DNA of 64,000 nt from Streptomyces sp. MH60 (lineage in GTDB: Bacteria; Actinomycetota; Actinomycetes; Streptomycetales; Streptomycetaceae), in NCBI RefSeq assembly GCF_002939385.1, contig NZ_MULI01000035.1, forward strand, positions 1 through 64,000, given 5' to 3'. Shown here piece after piece: positions 1 to 7,280 of this stretch. Within the stretch, counting starts at the first letter, position 1. Every line of letters begins with the position of its first letter. The notes below the pieces were generated by a model. The model was not told where the DNA came from. It ran no database searches and saw nothing but the letters and a program-made list of their open reading frames with translations. The translations under genes and the position numbers were made by a program.

Positions 1-1086
1 GCCCGCTTCCCCGACACCGCGCCGACCGTCGGCCGTGACGCCCCGCCCGCCGGTGGCGTACCGCGGACGCCGCCCCGCCGTCCCGGCGCTCCCGGGGAGA
101 CCCCGACCGAGACGACCGCGCGCCTGCGCCCGGTCCCGGCGGAAACGGAACCGGAGCCGGAACCGGGGCCCGCGGCGCGCACGGAACCCTCCCCGTCCTC
201 CGGCCCGGCGGACCGCCCCGCCGCCCCCGACGCCGCCTTCTCCTGGAGCAGCCCGACCGACACGCGGCCCCGGGTCTCGTTCGGCGAGCCCGAGGGGTAC
301 GACGCACAGGCCCGGCCGCGTCCGCTCGGCGGGCGTCCGCGACCGCAGGCCGTCGCCGCCGCCGTCTGCCTCGTGCTCGGCGTGGGGCTCCTCACCGGAG
401 CCGTCACCGGCAGCTGGCTCGCCGGGGACTCCGGGGACGACGGCGCGCGCAGCGCGTACACCGAGGCCGGTGACCTGTGGCACAGCGTGCCCGTCGACCA
501 GCTGTTCCCGCCCACCGTCCAGGGCAAGGGCGCGGGCCCCGGCGGAGCCGACCGCACCTGGACGCGGGTCGGCGTCGCCCCGGACGGCGACTGCGCCGGC
601 GCCTTCGACCGGCTCCTCGCCAAGGTGCTCGACCCGGTCGGCTGCTCGCGCCTGCTGCGCGCCACCTACACCGACGCCACCCAGAGCTACGTCACCACCG
701 TCGGCCTGCTCTTCACCAAGGCCGACGCCGCCGCCATGACCGCGCTGGCGGACCGGTTCGAGAAGGAGCGCCTCGGCCGCCGGGACGACCTCATGCCCCT
801 GCCGTACGCCGCGAAGGACACGGTCGCCGCGGGCTTCGGCGCAGCGCAGCGGGCCTCCTGGACCGTCTCCGTCCTCACCGACGCCCCCGTCGTCGTCTAC
901 GCCGTGTCCGGCTGGGCCGACGGCCGCACCGTCGACGAGCCCGAACCCGCCGAGGAGGCCATCGAGTCCGGCGCCGCCTCGGCGCCCGCCCAGGCCGGTC
1001 TCGGTCACGAGGCGCAGGGCCTCGCCGACCGCGTCGAACGCGCCCTGCGCAGACACGTCGGCGCGCCCACGGAGCACCCGTCGTGA
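1..1086 (+). CDS. Membrane-anchored protein upstream of mycosin (5' truncated)
   Basis: The reading frame is open from the first base of the window, so the N-terminus lies outside. The visible 361 residues begin with about 110 residues rich in Pro, Glu, Arg and Thr that look disordered. One membrane helix follows (about residues 117-143, AAAVCLVLGVGLLTG), then a soluble domain of about 215 residues with two Cys. The stop overlaps the start of the mycosin gene in a GTGA arrangement, so the two are probably translationally coupled and the products may act together at the membrane. I do not recognise the family of the soluble domain. The ESX/type VII context is inferred only from the downstream protease. 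Confidence 0.75.
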   Translation, partial: ARFPDTAPTVGRDAPPAGGVPRTPPRRPGAPGETPTETTARLRPVPAETEPEPEPGPAARTEPSPSSGPADRPAAPDAAFSWSSPTDTRPRVSFGEPEGYDAQARPRPLGGRPRPQAVAAAVCLVLGVGLLTGAVTGSWLAGDSGDDGARSAYTEAGDLWHSVPVDQLFPPTVQGKGAGPGGADRTWTRVGVAPDGDCAGAFDRLLAKVLDPVGCSRLLRATYTDATQSYVTTVGLLFTKADAAAMTALADRFEKERLGRRDDLMPLPYAAKDTVAAGFGAAQRASWTVSVLTDAPVVVYAVSGWADGRTVDEPEPAEEAIESGAASAPAQAGLGHEAQGLADRVERALRRHVGAPTEHPS

Positions 1087-2264
1087 CCCCCGCAGACATC
1101 CGCCGCAGGACAGGGGCCCTGAGCCTCTTCCTCGCCGCCGCCCTCGTCCTGGTCCCGGCCCCCGCCGCGCACGCCGACGGCATCCGCGCCCAGCAGTGGG
1201 CCCTGGACGCCATGCACACCGAGCAGGCGTGGCGCACCACCAAGGGCGCGGGCGTCACCGTCGCCGTCCTGGACACCGGCGTCGAGGCCGGCCACCCCGA
1301 CCTGACCGGCAACGTCCTCCCCGGCAAGGACCTGGTCGGCTTCGGCGCGAGCGAGGGCGACCGCTCCTGGGCCCGGCACGGCACCGCCATGGCCGGGATC
1401 ATCGCCGGTCACGGACACGGCGCCGGCCACACCGAAGGCGTCATGGGCATCGCCCCGGAGGCCAGGATCCTGCCCCTGCGCGTCATCCTGGAGGACGGCG
1501 ACCCGTCCCGCGCCAAGGCCCGCAAGACCCGCGGCAACGCCCTGGCCGAGGGCATCCGCTGGGCCGCCGACCACGGCGCCGACATCATCAACCTCTCCCT
1601 GGGCGACGACTCCGCCTCCGCCCACCCGGAGCCCGCCGAGGACGAGGCCATCCAGTACGCCCTGAAACAGGGTGTGATCGTCGTCGCCTCGGCCGGGAAC
1701 GGCGGCGAGAAGGGCGACCACATCTCCTACCCGGCCGCCTACCCGGGCGTGATCGCCGCGACCGCCGTCGACCGCTACGGCACCCGCGCCGCCTTCTCCA
1801 CCCGCCGCTGGTACGCCACGGTCAGCGCCCCCGGCGTCGACGTGATCATCGCCGACCCCGACCACCGCTACTACGAGGGCTGGGGCACCAGCGCCGCCTC
1901 CGCCTTCGTCTCCGGGGCCGCCGCCCTGGTGAAGGCGGCCCACCCGGACCTCACCCCGGCCCAGGTCAAGTCCGTCCTGGAGGACACCGCCCGCAACGCC
2001 CCGGCCGAGGGCCGCGACGACTCCCGCGGCTTCGGCTTCGTCGACCCGGCCGCCGCCATCGAGGCGGCCGGACGGCTCAAACCGGCGGGGCTGAAGTCGG
2101 CGGCGTACGGCGAGGAGTACTTCGGTCCGGGACCGGACGCCCCCGCCTCCGACGACGACACCTCGGCCTGGGCCGCGCCCCTGGCGGGCGGCGCGGGGGG
2201 CGTCTTGGTGGTCGCGGCTGTGGTGCTGTGGCGCGGCCGCCGCGAACGCCACGAGGACTTCTGA
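1083..2264 (+). CDS. Mycosin-type S8 serine protease (type VII secretion-associated)
   Basis: This is a 393-residue subtilisin-family protease. It has a signal peptide (residues 1-31, ending PAPAAHA), a catalytic domain, and a C-terminal membrane helix followed by a short basic tail (GRRERHEDF). The catalytic triad is visible: Asp64 in VAVLDTGV, His99 in RHGTAMAG, and Ser270 in GTSAASAF. Signal peptide, protease and C-terminal anchor in that order is the layout of MycP proteases of ESX systems, which sit on the outer face of the membrane. The GTG start overlaps the TGA of the preceding gene. No other ESX component is visible, since the window starts here. Subtilisin fold: certain. ESX assignment: probable. 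Confidence 0.88.
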   Translation: MTPADIRRRTGALSLFLAAALVLVPAPAAHADGIRAQQWALDAMHTEQAWRTTKGAGVTVAVLDTGVEAGHPDLTGNVLPGKDLVGFGASEGDRSWARHGTAMAGIIAGHGHGAGHTEGVMGIAPEARILPLRVILEDGDPSRAKARKTRGNALAEGIRWAADHGADIINLSLGDDSASAHPEPAEDEAIQYALKQGVIVVASAGNGGEKGDHISYPAAYPGVIAATAVDRYGTRAAFSTRRWYATVSAPGVDVIIADPDHRYYEGWGTSAASAFVSGAAALVKAAHPDLTPAQVKSVLEDTARNAPAEGRDDSRGFGFVDPAAAIEAAGRLKPAGLKSAAYGEEYFGPGPDAPASDDDTSAWAAPLAGGAGGVLVVAAVVLWRGRRERHEDF

Positions 2265-2298
2265 CCGCCCGGAGCGCACCCCGGGGGCGGACCAGCCC

Positions 2299-3147
2299 CT
2301 AGGCGGTGTCGGTGAACACGGACACCGCCGCCCGTGCCGCCGCCTCGGTCAGCGCGATCCCCTCCGTCTGCGTACCGCTGCCCCGCGACACCACCGCCAC
2401 CAGGTAGCCGTGGCCGCCGCTCACCACCCGCCCGATGCTGTTGGCGACCCACAGACCGGTGGTACTGCGCCGCAGCCAGCCGTTCTTCAGCGCCCACACC
2501 GAACCGGCCGTGCCACCGGCCTCGTCGGCCGCCGCCGACACGCCCCACCGCTGACCGTCCGCGATCCGTTCCATCAGCCCGCGCACATACGCCCGCGAGG
2601 CCTCGCTCAGCGCCGAGCCGTCCGCCGCGAACACCTGCCGCAGCAGCGTGACCTGATCGGCGGCGGTGGTCCGGGTCAGGCCCCACAGCGGGCCGTCGCC
2701 GCCTTCGGTGCCGGTCAGCCCGAAGCGTTCGTTCGCGGCGCCGAGCCCGTCGGCCGCCCCGATCGCCCGCCACAGCGCCGACGCCGAGTCGTTGTCACTG
2801 TCCTCGATCATCGCGGTGGCGTACGCCTTCTCCGACCCGGTGAGTGAACGTCCCGCGTCCTGCGCCCGCAGCAGCAGCGCCGCCAGGATGTCCACCTTGA
2901 CGATGCTCGCCGTGTCGAAGGCGCCCGTGCCGTACGAGGCGCCCTCGCCCGAGTCCGGGTCGAGGACCGCCACCGACACCTCGGCGCCGTCCCGCACCGT
3001 CACCGACGCCATGGCCGCGGCCAGTCGCGCGTCACCGTCCACCACCGGCTCGACCGTCTCCACCGCTGCCTCCCCGCCCGAGGGTGCCGAGGCCGACGAC
3101 GATACGGCGCCGCCCACGCCCGGGTGTGCGTGGCCCTGCCGGTACAC
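2299..3147 (-). CDS. Serine hydrolase, beta-lactamase/transpeptidase-like fold
   Basis: This is a 282-residue protein with class A beta-lactamase-like motifs: SIVK (Ser81, Lys84) as the SxxK nucleophile motif, SDN at 117-119, and KNGW near residue 220 where KTG usually lies. The N-terminal 45 residues are Ser/Ala/Glu-rich, and this start gives no signal peptide. I chose the GTG at 3147 because a GGAGG lies 11 nt upstream and there is no credible start between it and the divergent SseB gene. An upstream TTG in the same frame could add a secretion signal but would run into that gene. The substrate is unknown; cell-wall or beta-lactam hydrolysis is only an inference. Confidence 0.78.
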   Translation of the reverse strand: MYRQGHAHPGVGGAVSSSASAPSGGEAAVETVEPVVDGDARLAAAMASVTVRDGAEVSVAVLDPDSGEGASYGTGAFDTASIVKVDILAALLLRAQDAGRSLTGSEKAYATAMIEDSDNDSASALWRAIGAADGLGAANERFGLTGTEGGDGPLWGLTRTTAADQVTLLRQVFAADGSALSEASRAYVRGLMERIADGQRWGVSAAADEAGGTAGSVWALKNGWLRRSTTGLWVANSIGRVVSGGHGYLVAVVSRGSGTQTEGIALTEAAARAAVSVFTDTA

Positions 3148-3226
3148 CGCCCCGGTGGCCTCCGGGTCGGCGGACCCCGCGAGGCCGGTGAGGAGCGCCG
3201 TACGCGCCCCCCGATAGGGTCGGGAC

Positions 3227-3958
3227 GTGGCGAACAAGAACATCCCCGACTCCGCCTTCTCCGACGACGACGGCTCCGCCGACCCCCGGCTGAGCGCCGC
3301 GCTCGCCGCCTGGGCCGAGGACCGCGCCGCCGTGGGCCCGGTCCTCGAAGCGCTCAAGGGCGCCCGGCTGCTCGTGCCCGTCGTCGCCGTACTCGGTGAG
3401 GTGGAGGAGGACGAGAACGGGCTGCGCCGCGAGAAGACCAGCGACATGGCCGTACCGACCCTGAAGGCAGGCGGCCGCACCGCGCTGCCCGCCTTCACCT
3501 CCACCGAGTCGCTCGCCCGCTGGGACCCCGCGGCCCGCCCCGTCGCCGTACCCGTGCACCAGGCGCTGCAGGCCGCCGCGCACGAGAAGGCGGACACCGT
3601 CGTACTGGACCTGGCCGGACCGGTGCCGTTCGAGCTGACCGGAGCGGTGCTGCTGGCACTGGCCGAGGGGCGTACGACGACCGACCCGCTCGCGGACCCG
3701 GCCGTGGCCGGGGCCGTGCGCGCCGCCCTGGCCGACGAACCCGCCGTGCTCCGCGCCCACCTCGGACCGGGACGGGCCGACGGCACGCTGGCCCTGGTCC
3801 TGGACCCGGCCGCCGACGCGGCGAAGGCGGCCCGCGCCGTCGCCGAGCGGCTGGCCGCCGACGACACGCTGAGGGCCCGCCTGGTGCGCGGCCTCGACCT
3901 GGCACTGCTGCCGGCCGGGGCGACGCCGCCGGGCGAGCCCTTGTACGTGCGGGGATAG
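3227..3958 (+). CDS. SseB family protein
   Basis: This 243-residue cytosolic protein resembles the SseB (enhanced serine sensitivity) family. The recognisable core covers about residues 20-140 and includes LVPVVAVLGE and the PAFTSTESLARW segment typical of SseB domains. The molecular role of the family is unclear. A GTG at 3227 is taken as the start because a TAGGGT -10-like hexamer (3215-3220) ends 6 nt before it and there is no Shine-Dalgarno sequence, which fits a leaderless mRNA. It is divergent from the serine hydrolase and converges on the DUF1844 gene. Confidence 0.82.
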   Translation: MANKNIPDSAFSDDDGSADPRLSAALAAWAEDRAAVGPVLEALKGARLLVPVVAVLGEVEEDENGLRREKTSDMAVPTLKAGGRTALPAFTSTESLARWDPAARPVAVPVHQALQAAAHEKADTVVLDLAGPVPFELTGAVLLALAEGRTTTDPLADPAVAGAVRAALADEPAVLRAHLGPGRADGTLALVLDPAADAAKAARAVAERLAADDTLRARLVRGLDLALLPAGATPPGEPLYVRG

Positions 3959-3982
3959 CTGCTCCGGGTCCGCGGACGGCGG

Positions 3983-4348
3983 TCAGCCGTAGACCGCGCC
4001 CGTGTACTTCTCGCCCGGACCCTGGCCCGGCTCGTCCGGGACCAGCGAGGCCTCGCGGAAGGCCAGCTGGAGCGACTTCAGACCGTCGCGCAGCGGCGCC
4101 GCGTGGAACGAGCTGATCTCGGTCGCCGTCGCGTCCAGCAGACCGGCCAGCGCGTGCACCAGCTTGCGGGCCTCGTCCAGGTCCTTGTGGTCCTCGCCCT
4201 CCTCGGTCAGGCCCAGCTTCACGGCGGCGGCGCTCATCAGGTTGACGGCGACCGTCACGATCACCTCGACCGCGGGGACCTCGGCGATGTCGCGGGTCAT
4301 GGCGTCGAAATCGGGAGTCGCCGAGGATTCAGCGGGGGTCTCACTCAT
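3983..4348 (-). CDS. DUF1844 domain protein
   Basis: This is a 121-residue acidic protein whose central part (PAVEVIVTVAVNLMSAAAVK, then a Leu/Ala-rich helix with DEARKLVHALAGLLDA) matches the DUF1844 family. In actinomycetes that family is commonly next to infC. It is probably a small helical cytosolic protein of unknown function. The ATG at 4348 has no ribosome binding site, and a TATCGT hexamer (reverse strand, 4361-4356) ends 7 nt before it, so the mRNA is probably leaderless. The gene is divergent from the infC leader. Confidence 0.85.
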   Translation of the reverse strand: MSETPAESSATPDFDAMTRDIAEVPAVEVIVTVAVNLMSAAAVKLGLTEEGEDHKDLDEARKLVHALAGLLDATATEISSFHAAPLRDGLKSLQLAFREASLVPDEPGQGPGEKYTGAVYG

Positions 4349-4394
4349 GCCGCACACGATAGGCGCAGCGGGGGAGCGGACCCCACTCGGACTC

Positions 4395-4731
4395 GGTTAG
4401 CCCTTCCCCCGCCGAGCTGCTAACCTTGTGTAACGACCGGTCGGACACGCACGCCCACGGCAGCGGATCCGGCCCACAAGTGGAGGCTTCGAACTCCCAC
4501 CTGGCCGTCCTCCGGACGGCGGGTCACCGGTCAGGCGGTCCCGTCCCACGGCGGTGACCAGCCCGAAAGCGCGCCCCGCGGCCATCGCGGCGGTGCTCCG
4601 GTAGTAGTTCGAGGAGCCCCGCCTGTGATCGTCCGGGGCATTTTTTGTGTGCCGGCGCGGTTAGGTCTATCGAACACAGACGTTACGCGGCTGTCCGCCA
4701 GACCGTCGCGTGGTGCTACCGAGGAGGATCC
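4395..4731 (+). promoter_or_regulatory. infC promoter region and structured leader with attenuator
   Basis: There are about 340 nt between the DUF1844 start and infC. A 7-bp inverted repeat, GGTTAGC (4395-4401) / GCTAACC (4419-4425), overlaps a -10-like TAACCT (4421-4426). The leader holds consecutive hairpins: GCCGTCC/GGACGGC (4504-4520, loop TCC), GGTCACCG/CGGTGACC (4522-4529 with 4552-4559), CCGCG/CGCGG (4576-4590), and finally an intrinsic terminator. The terminator lies about 85 nt before the infC start, so this looks like a transcription attenuator rather than a simple 5' UTR. The regulatory ligand or protein is unknown; feedback by IF3 or L20 is a reasonable guess. Confidence 0.7.
4616..4646 (+). 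terminator. Intrinsic terminator inside the infC leader
   Basis: The stem GCCCCG (4616-4621) / CGGGGC (4634-4639) is followed by A and six consecutive T (4641-4646). A T6 run directly after a G/C stem is rare in DNA this GC-rich, which supports real termination. It lies upstream of infC with no gene in between, so it would act as an attenuator. Confidence 0.75.
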
Positions 4732-5388
4732 ATCAGCGCCGAGCCCCGCATCAACGACCGGATTCGCGTTCCCGAGGTGCGACTTGTCGGTCCCAGCGGC
4801 GAGCAGGTCGGGATTGTCCCGCTTGCCAAGGCCCTGGAGCTTGCGCAGGAGTACGACCTCGACCTCGTCGAGGTCGCGGCGAACGCCCGTCCGCCCGTGT
4901 GCAAGCTCATGGACTACGGGAAGTTCAAGTACGAGTCGGCCATGAAGGCCCGTGAAGCGCGCAAGAACCAGGCGCACACGGTCATCAAGGAGATGAAGCT
5001 CCGGCCGAAGATCGACCCGCACGACTATGACACCAAGAAGGGTCACGTCGTCCGGTTCCTCAAGCAGGGCGACAAGGTCAAGATCACGATCATGTTCCGC
5101 GGTCGTGAGCAGTCCCGGCCGGAGCTCGGCTACCGACTGCTGCAGCGGCTCGCGGAGGACGTCCAGGACCTCGGCTTCATCGAGTCGAATCCCAAGCAGG
5201 ACGGCCGAAACATGATCATGGTCCTCGGTCCGCACAAGAAGAAGACCGAGGCGATGGCCGAGGCCCGCCAGGCGCAGGAAGCCCGCAAGGCCGACGCGAA
5301 GGCCAACCCCGGCAAGTCGCAGAACGCCGCGGAGGCCGACGACATCGAGGACGCCGAGGCCCCGGCCGAGGCACCCGCCGAAGCGTGA
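4732..5388 (+). CDS. infC: Translation initiation factor IF-3
   Basis: IF3 binds the 30S subunit, blocks premature 50S joining and proofreads start codons. The protein starts ISAEPRINDRIRVPEV and runs 218 residues: N-domain (1-75, with NDRIRVPEVRLVG), linker helix, C-domain (about 85-170, with IKEMKLRPKID and KVKITIMFRGRE), then an Ala/Glu-rich tail of about 45 residues not found in compact IF3s. The only start with a good ribosome binding site is the ATC at 4732, with GAGGAGG at 4721-4727; no ATG, GTG or TTG lies in frame between the leader terminator and the conserved N-terminus. Non-canonical starts are known for infC in other bacteria and allow autoregulation. It is first in the cluster with rpmI and rplT. 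Confidence 0.95.
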   Translation: MSAEPRINDRIRVPEVRLVGPSGEQVGIVPLAKALELAQEYDLDLVEVAANARPPVCKLMDYGKFKYESAMKAREARKNQAHTVIKEMKLRPKIDPHDYDTKKGHVVRFLKQGDKVKITIMFRGREQSRPELGYRLLQRLAEDVQDLGFIESNPKQDGRNMIMVLGPHKKKTEAMAEARQAQEARKADAKANPGKSQNAAEADDIEDAEAPAEAPAEA

Positions 5389-5501
5389 CCCCGGGGGACC
5401 GCCAGTCCCCAGGACACAGACCGATACAAGAGCGACGCTCCCACCGTGCCCGGTTTCACGACCGGGCACCGGAGCGCCACCGACGAGGAGAGAACGGCGC
5501 T

Positions 5502-5696
5502 ATGCCGAAGAACAAGTCGCACAGCGGTGCCAGCAAGCGCTTCAAGATCACCGGCTCCGGCAAGGTGCTCCGTGAGCGCGCCGGCAAGCGCCACCTGCTC
5601 GAGCACAAGTCGTCCCGCGTGACGCGTCGCCTCACCGGCAACGCCGAGATGGCCCCGGGCGACGCCGCGAAGATCAAGAAGCTTCTCGGCAAGTGA
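5502..5696 (+). CDS. rpmI: 50S ribosomal protein L35
   Basis: This is a 64-residue basic ribosomal protein with the L35 signature: MPKNKSHSGASKRFKITGSG at the N-terminus, then LLEHKSSRVTRRLTG. The ATG is preceded by a GAGGAGAG ribosome binding site about 10 nt upstream. It lies 113 nt after infC and 97 nt before rplT, in the conserved infC-rpmI-rplT order. The size is normal for the family. Confidence 0.97.
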   Translation: MPKNKSHSGASKRFKITGSGKVLRERAGKRHLLEHKSSRVTRRLTGNAEMAPGDAAKIKKLLGK

Positions 5697-5793
5697 CGTA
5701 CGGGCGCCACTGAGCGCCGTACGGCAGGACCGGGACCCAATCGATACCGGGCCGCGTGAGGATCACCGCGGCCCCGCTACAAGGAGTTAACAA

Positions 5794-6177
5794 GTGGCAC
5801 GCGTCAAGCGGGCAGTCAACGCCCACAAGAAGCGCCGGGCGATCCTCGAGCAGGCCTCCGGCTACCGCGGTCAGCGTTCGCGCCTGTACCGCAAGGCCAA
5901 GGAGCAGGTCACCCACTCGCTGGTCTACAACTACAACGACCGCAAGAAGCGCAAGGGTGACTTCCGCCAGCTGTGGATCCAGCGCATCAACGCCGCTGCC
6001 CGCGCCAACGGCATCACGTACAACCGCTTCATCCAGGGCCTGAAGGCCGCCAACGTCGAGGTCGACCGCAAGATCCTCGCCGAGCTGGCCGTCAACGACC
6101 CGAACGCGTTCGCCGCGCTCGTCGAGGTCGCGCAGAAGGCGCTGCCGAGCGATGTGAACGCGCCGAAGGCGGCGTGA
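5794..6177 (+). CDS. rplT: 50S ribosomal protein L20
   Basis: This is a 127-residue basic protein starting MARVKRAVNAHKKRRAILEQ with a GTG codon and preceded by AAGGAG about 9 nt upstream. L20 is an early 23S rRNA-binding assembly protein, and in other bacteria it is an autogenous regulator of this operon. Conserved segments include GYRGQRSRLYRKAKEQ and RKGDFRQLWIQRINAAAR. The C-terminal 20 residues (LPSDVNAPKAA) are a short extension. The operon ends with a strong hairpin 25 nt downstream. Confidence 0.97.
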   Translation: MARVKRAVNAHKKRRAILEQASGYRGQRSRLYRKAKEQVTHSLVYNYNDRKKRKGDFRQLWIQRINAAARANGITYNRFIQGLKAANVEVDRKILAELAVNDPNAFAALVEVAQKALPSDVNAPKAA

Positions 6178-6201
6178 CGCCGCGCCGGCTTCAGCCGGTT
6201 G

Positions 6202-6242
6202 CCGAAGGGACCCGCAGGCTCCAAGCCTGCGGGTCCCTTCGG
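6202..6242 (+). terminator. Terminator of the infC-rpmI-rplT operon
   Basis: This is a perfect 19-bp stem with the 3-nt loop CCA (arms 6202-6220 and 6224-6242, starting CCGAAGGGACCCG). It lacks a long T tract, as is usual for Streptomyces. It sits 25 nt after the rplT stop. Confidence 0.9.
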
Positions 6243-6285
6243 TTGCCGCCCCGGTCCTGTCCGTTGTCGGCTGCTGGCTCGTTGC

Positions 6286-6318
6286 GGCTGGTCGCGCAGT
6301 TCCCCGCGCCCCTGGGGC
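6286..6318 (+). repeat. Dispersed intergenic repeat, copy A
   Basis: This is a 33-bp element beginning GGCTGGTCGCGCAGTTCCCC and ending CTGGGGC. It is identical to copy B (12304-12336) and nearly identical to copy C (29084-29113). All three lie just downstream of a gene (rplT, pheT, argR) in the same orientation, and the element is not part of any coding frame I can support. Confidence 0.8.
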
Positions 6319-6381
6319 GTTGCTCCTCGCGGCGAGACAGCCGCACCCCACGTTGAGACATTTGTGAAGGTGATGGAACAC

Positions 6382-7230
6382 ATGGCGCCCGCCGCCCCCG
6401 AGCTGATCTCCCCCCGGTCTCCCCGTGTCGTCGCCGCGCGGCGGCTGGGGAAGCGGAACTTCCGGGGCAAGGAGCGGCTGTTCCTGGCCGAGGGGCCGCA
6501 GGCCGTGCGGGAGGCCGCCGGGTACGGGGAGACGCTGGTCGAGCTGTTCGCCACCGTCGAGGCCGCGGAGCGGTACGCCGACATCGTCGGGGCCGCCCGT
6601 GACGTCGGTGCCCGGGTGCACCTCGCCGCCGACGCGGTGATCGAGGACATCTCCACCACCGTCACCCCGCAGGGGCTGGTCGGGGTCTGCCGGTTCCTGG
6701 ACACGCCGTTCGAGGAGATCCTCGCCGCCCGCCCCAAGCTCGTCGCCGTGCTCGCGCACGTCCGGGACCCCGGCAACGCCGGCACCGTGCTGCGCTGCGC
6801 CGATGCCGCCGGGGCCGAGGCGGTCGTGCTCACCGACGCCTCCGTCGACCTGTACAACCCCAAGGCCGTACGCGCTTCCGTCGGCTCCCTGTTCCACCTG
6901 CCGGTCGCCGTCGGGGTGCCCGTCGAGCGCGCCGTCGCCGGGCTGCGGGATGCCGGGGTGAGGGTGTTGGCCGCCGACGGGGCGGGGGAGCACGACCTCG
7001 ACGCCGAGCTGGACGCCGGCACCATGGGCGGGCCCACCGCCTGGGTGTTCGGCAACGAGGCATGGGGGCTCCCGGAGGAGACCCGCGCCCTCACCGACGC
7101 CGTCCTGCGCGTCCCGATCCACGGGAAGGCGGAGAGTCTGAACCTCGCGACCGCCGCCGCCGTATGTCTCTACGCGTCGGCGCGTGCACAGCGTGCCGCC
7201 GGAGGGTGCCGCTCCGTCACCGAGAGCTAG
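6382..7230 (+). CDS. TrmH/SpoU family RNA 2'-O-methyltransferase
   Basis: This is a 282-residue SPOUT-class enzyme expected to methylate a ribose 2'-OH in rRNA or tRNA using SAM. It has an N-terminal substrate-binding domain (about 1-100, LAKRNFRGKER-like start, then FLAEGPQAVREA). The C-terminal knotted domain carries the three TrmH motifs: DPGNAGTVLRCADAAG (motif 1), VFGNEAWGLPEE (motif 2) and VPIHGKAESLNLATAAAVCLY (motif 3, given to 20 residues as PIHGKAESLNLATAAAVCLY). I chose ATG 6382 because GAAGG lies 11 nt upstream; GTG 6364 and ATG 6373 are alternatives. The target nucleotide cannot be read from the sequence. Confidence 0.9.
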   Translation: MAPAAPELISPRSPRVVAARRLGKRNFRGKERLFLAEGPQAVREAAGYGETLVELFATVEAAERYADIVGAARDVGARVHLAADAVIEDISTTVTPQGLVGVCRFLDTPFEEILAARPKLVAVLAHVRDPGNAGTVLRCADAAGAEAVVLTDASVDLYNPKAVRASVGSLFHLPVAVGVPVERAVAGLRDAGVRVLAADGAGEHDLDAELDAGTMGGPTAWVFGNEAWGLPEETRALTDAVLRVPIHGKAESLNLATAAAVCLYASARAQRAAGGCRSVTES

Positions 7231-7280
7231 TAGGGTGACCAGCTCAAGGCCCCTGCGCGGTTGAGAGGTGGGGTACGGGG

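Noticed and set aside
477..1082. Long in-frame extension of the mycosin gene upstream
   Set aside because: It is Arg/Pro/Gly-rich shadow sequence of the upstream gene; the signal peptide and GTGA overlap fix the start at 1083.
1005..2279. Long reverse-strand open frame of Gly/Val/Asp-rich sequence opposite the mycosin
   Set aside because: This is the typical antisense artefact of high-GC coding DNA; it has no recognisable motifs.
3148..3867. Extension of the serine hydrolase gene by up to 240 codons
   Set aside because: It runs antisense through the SseB gene and has shadow composition.
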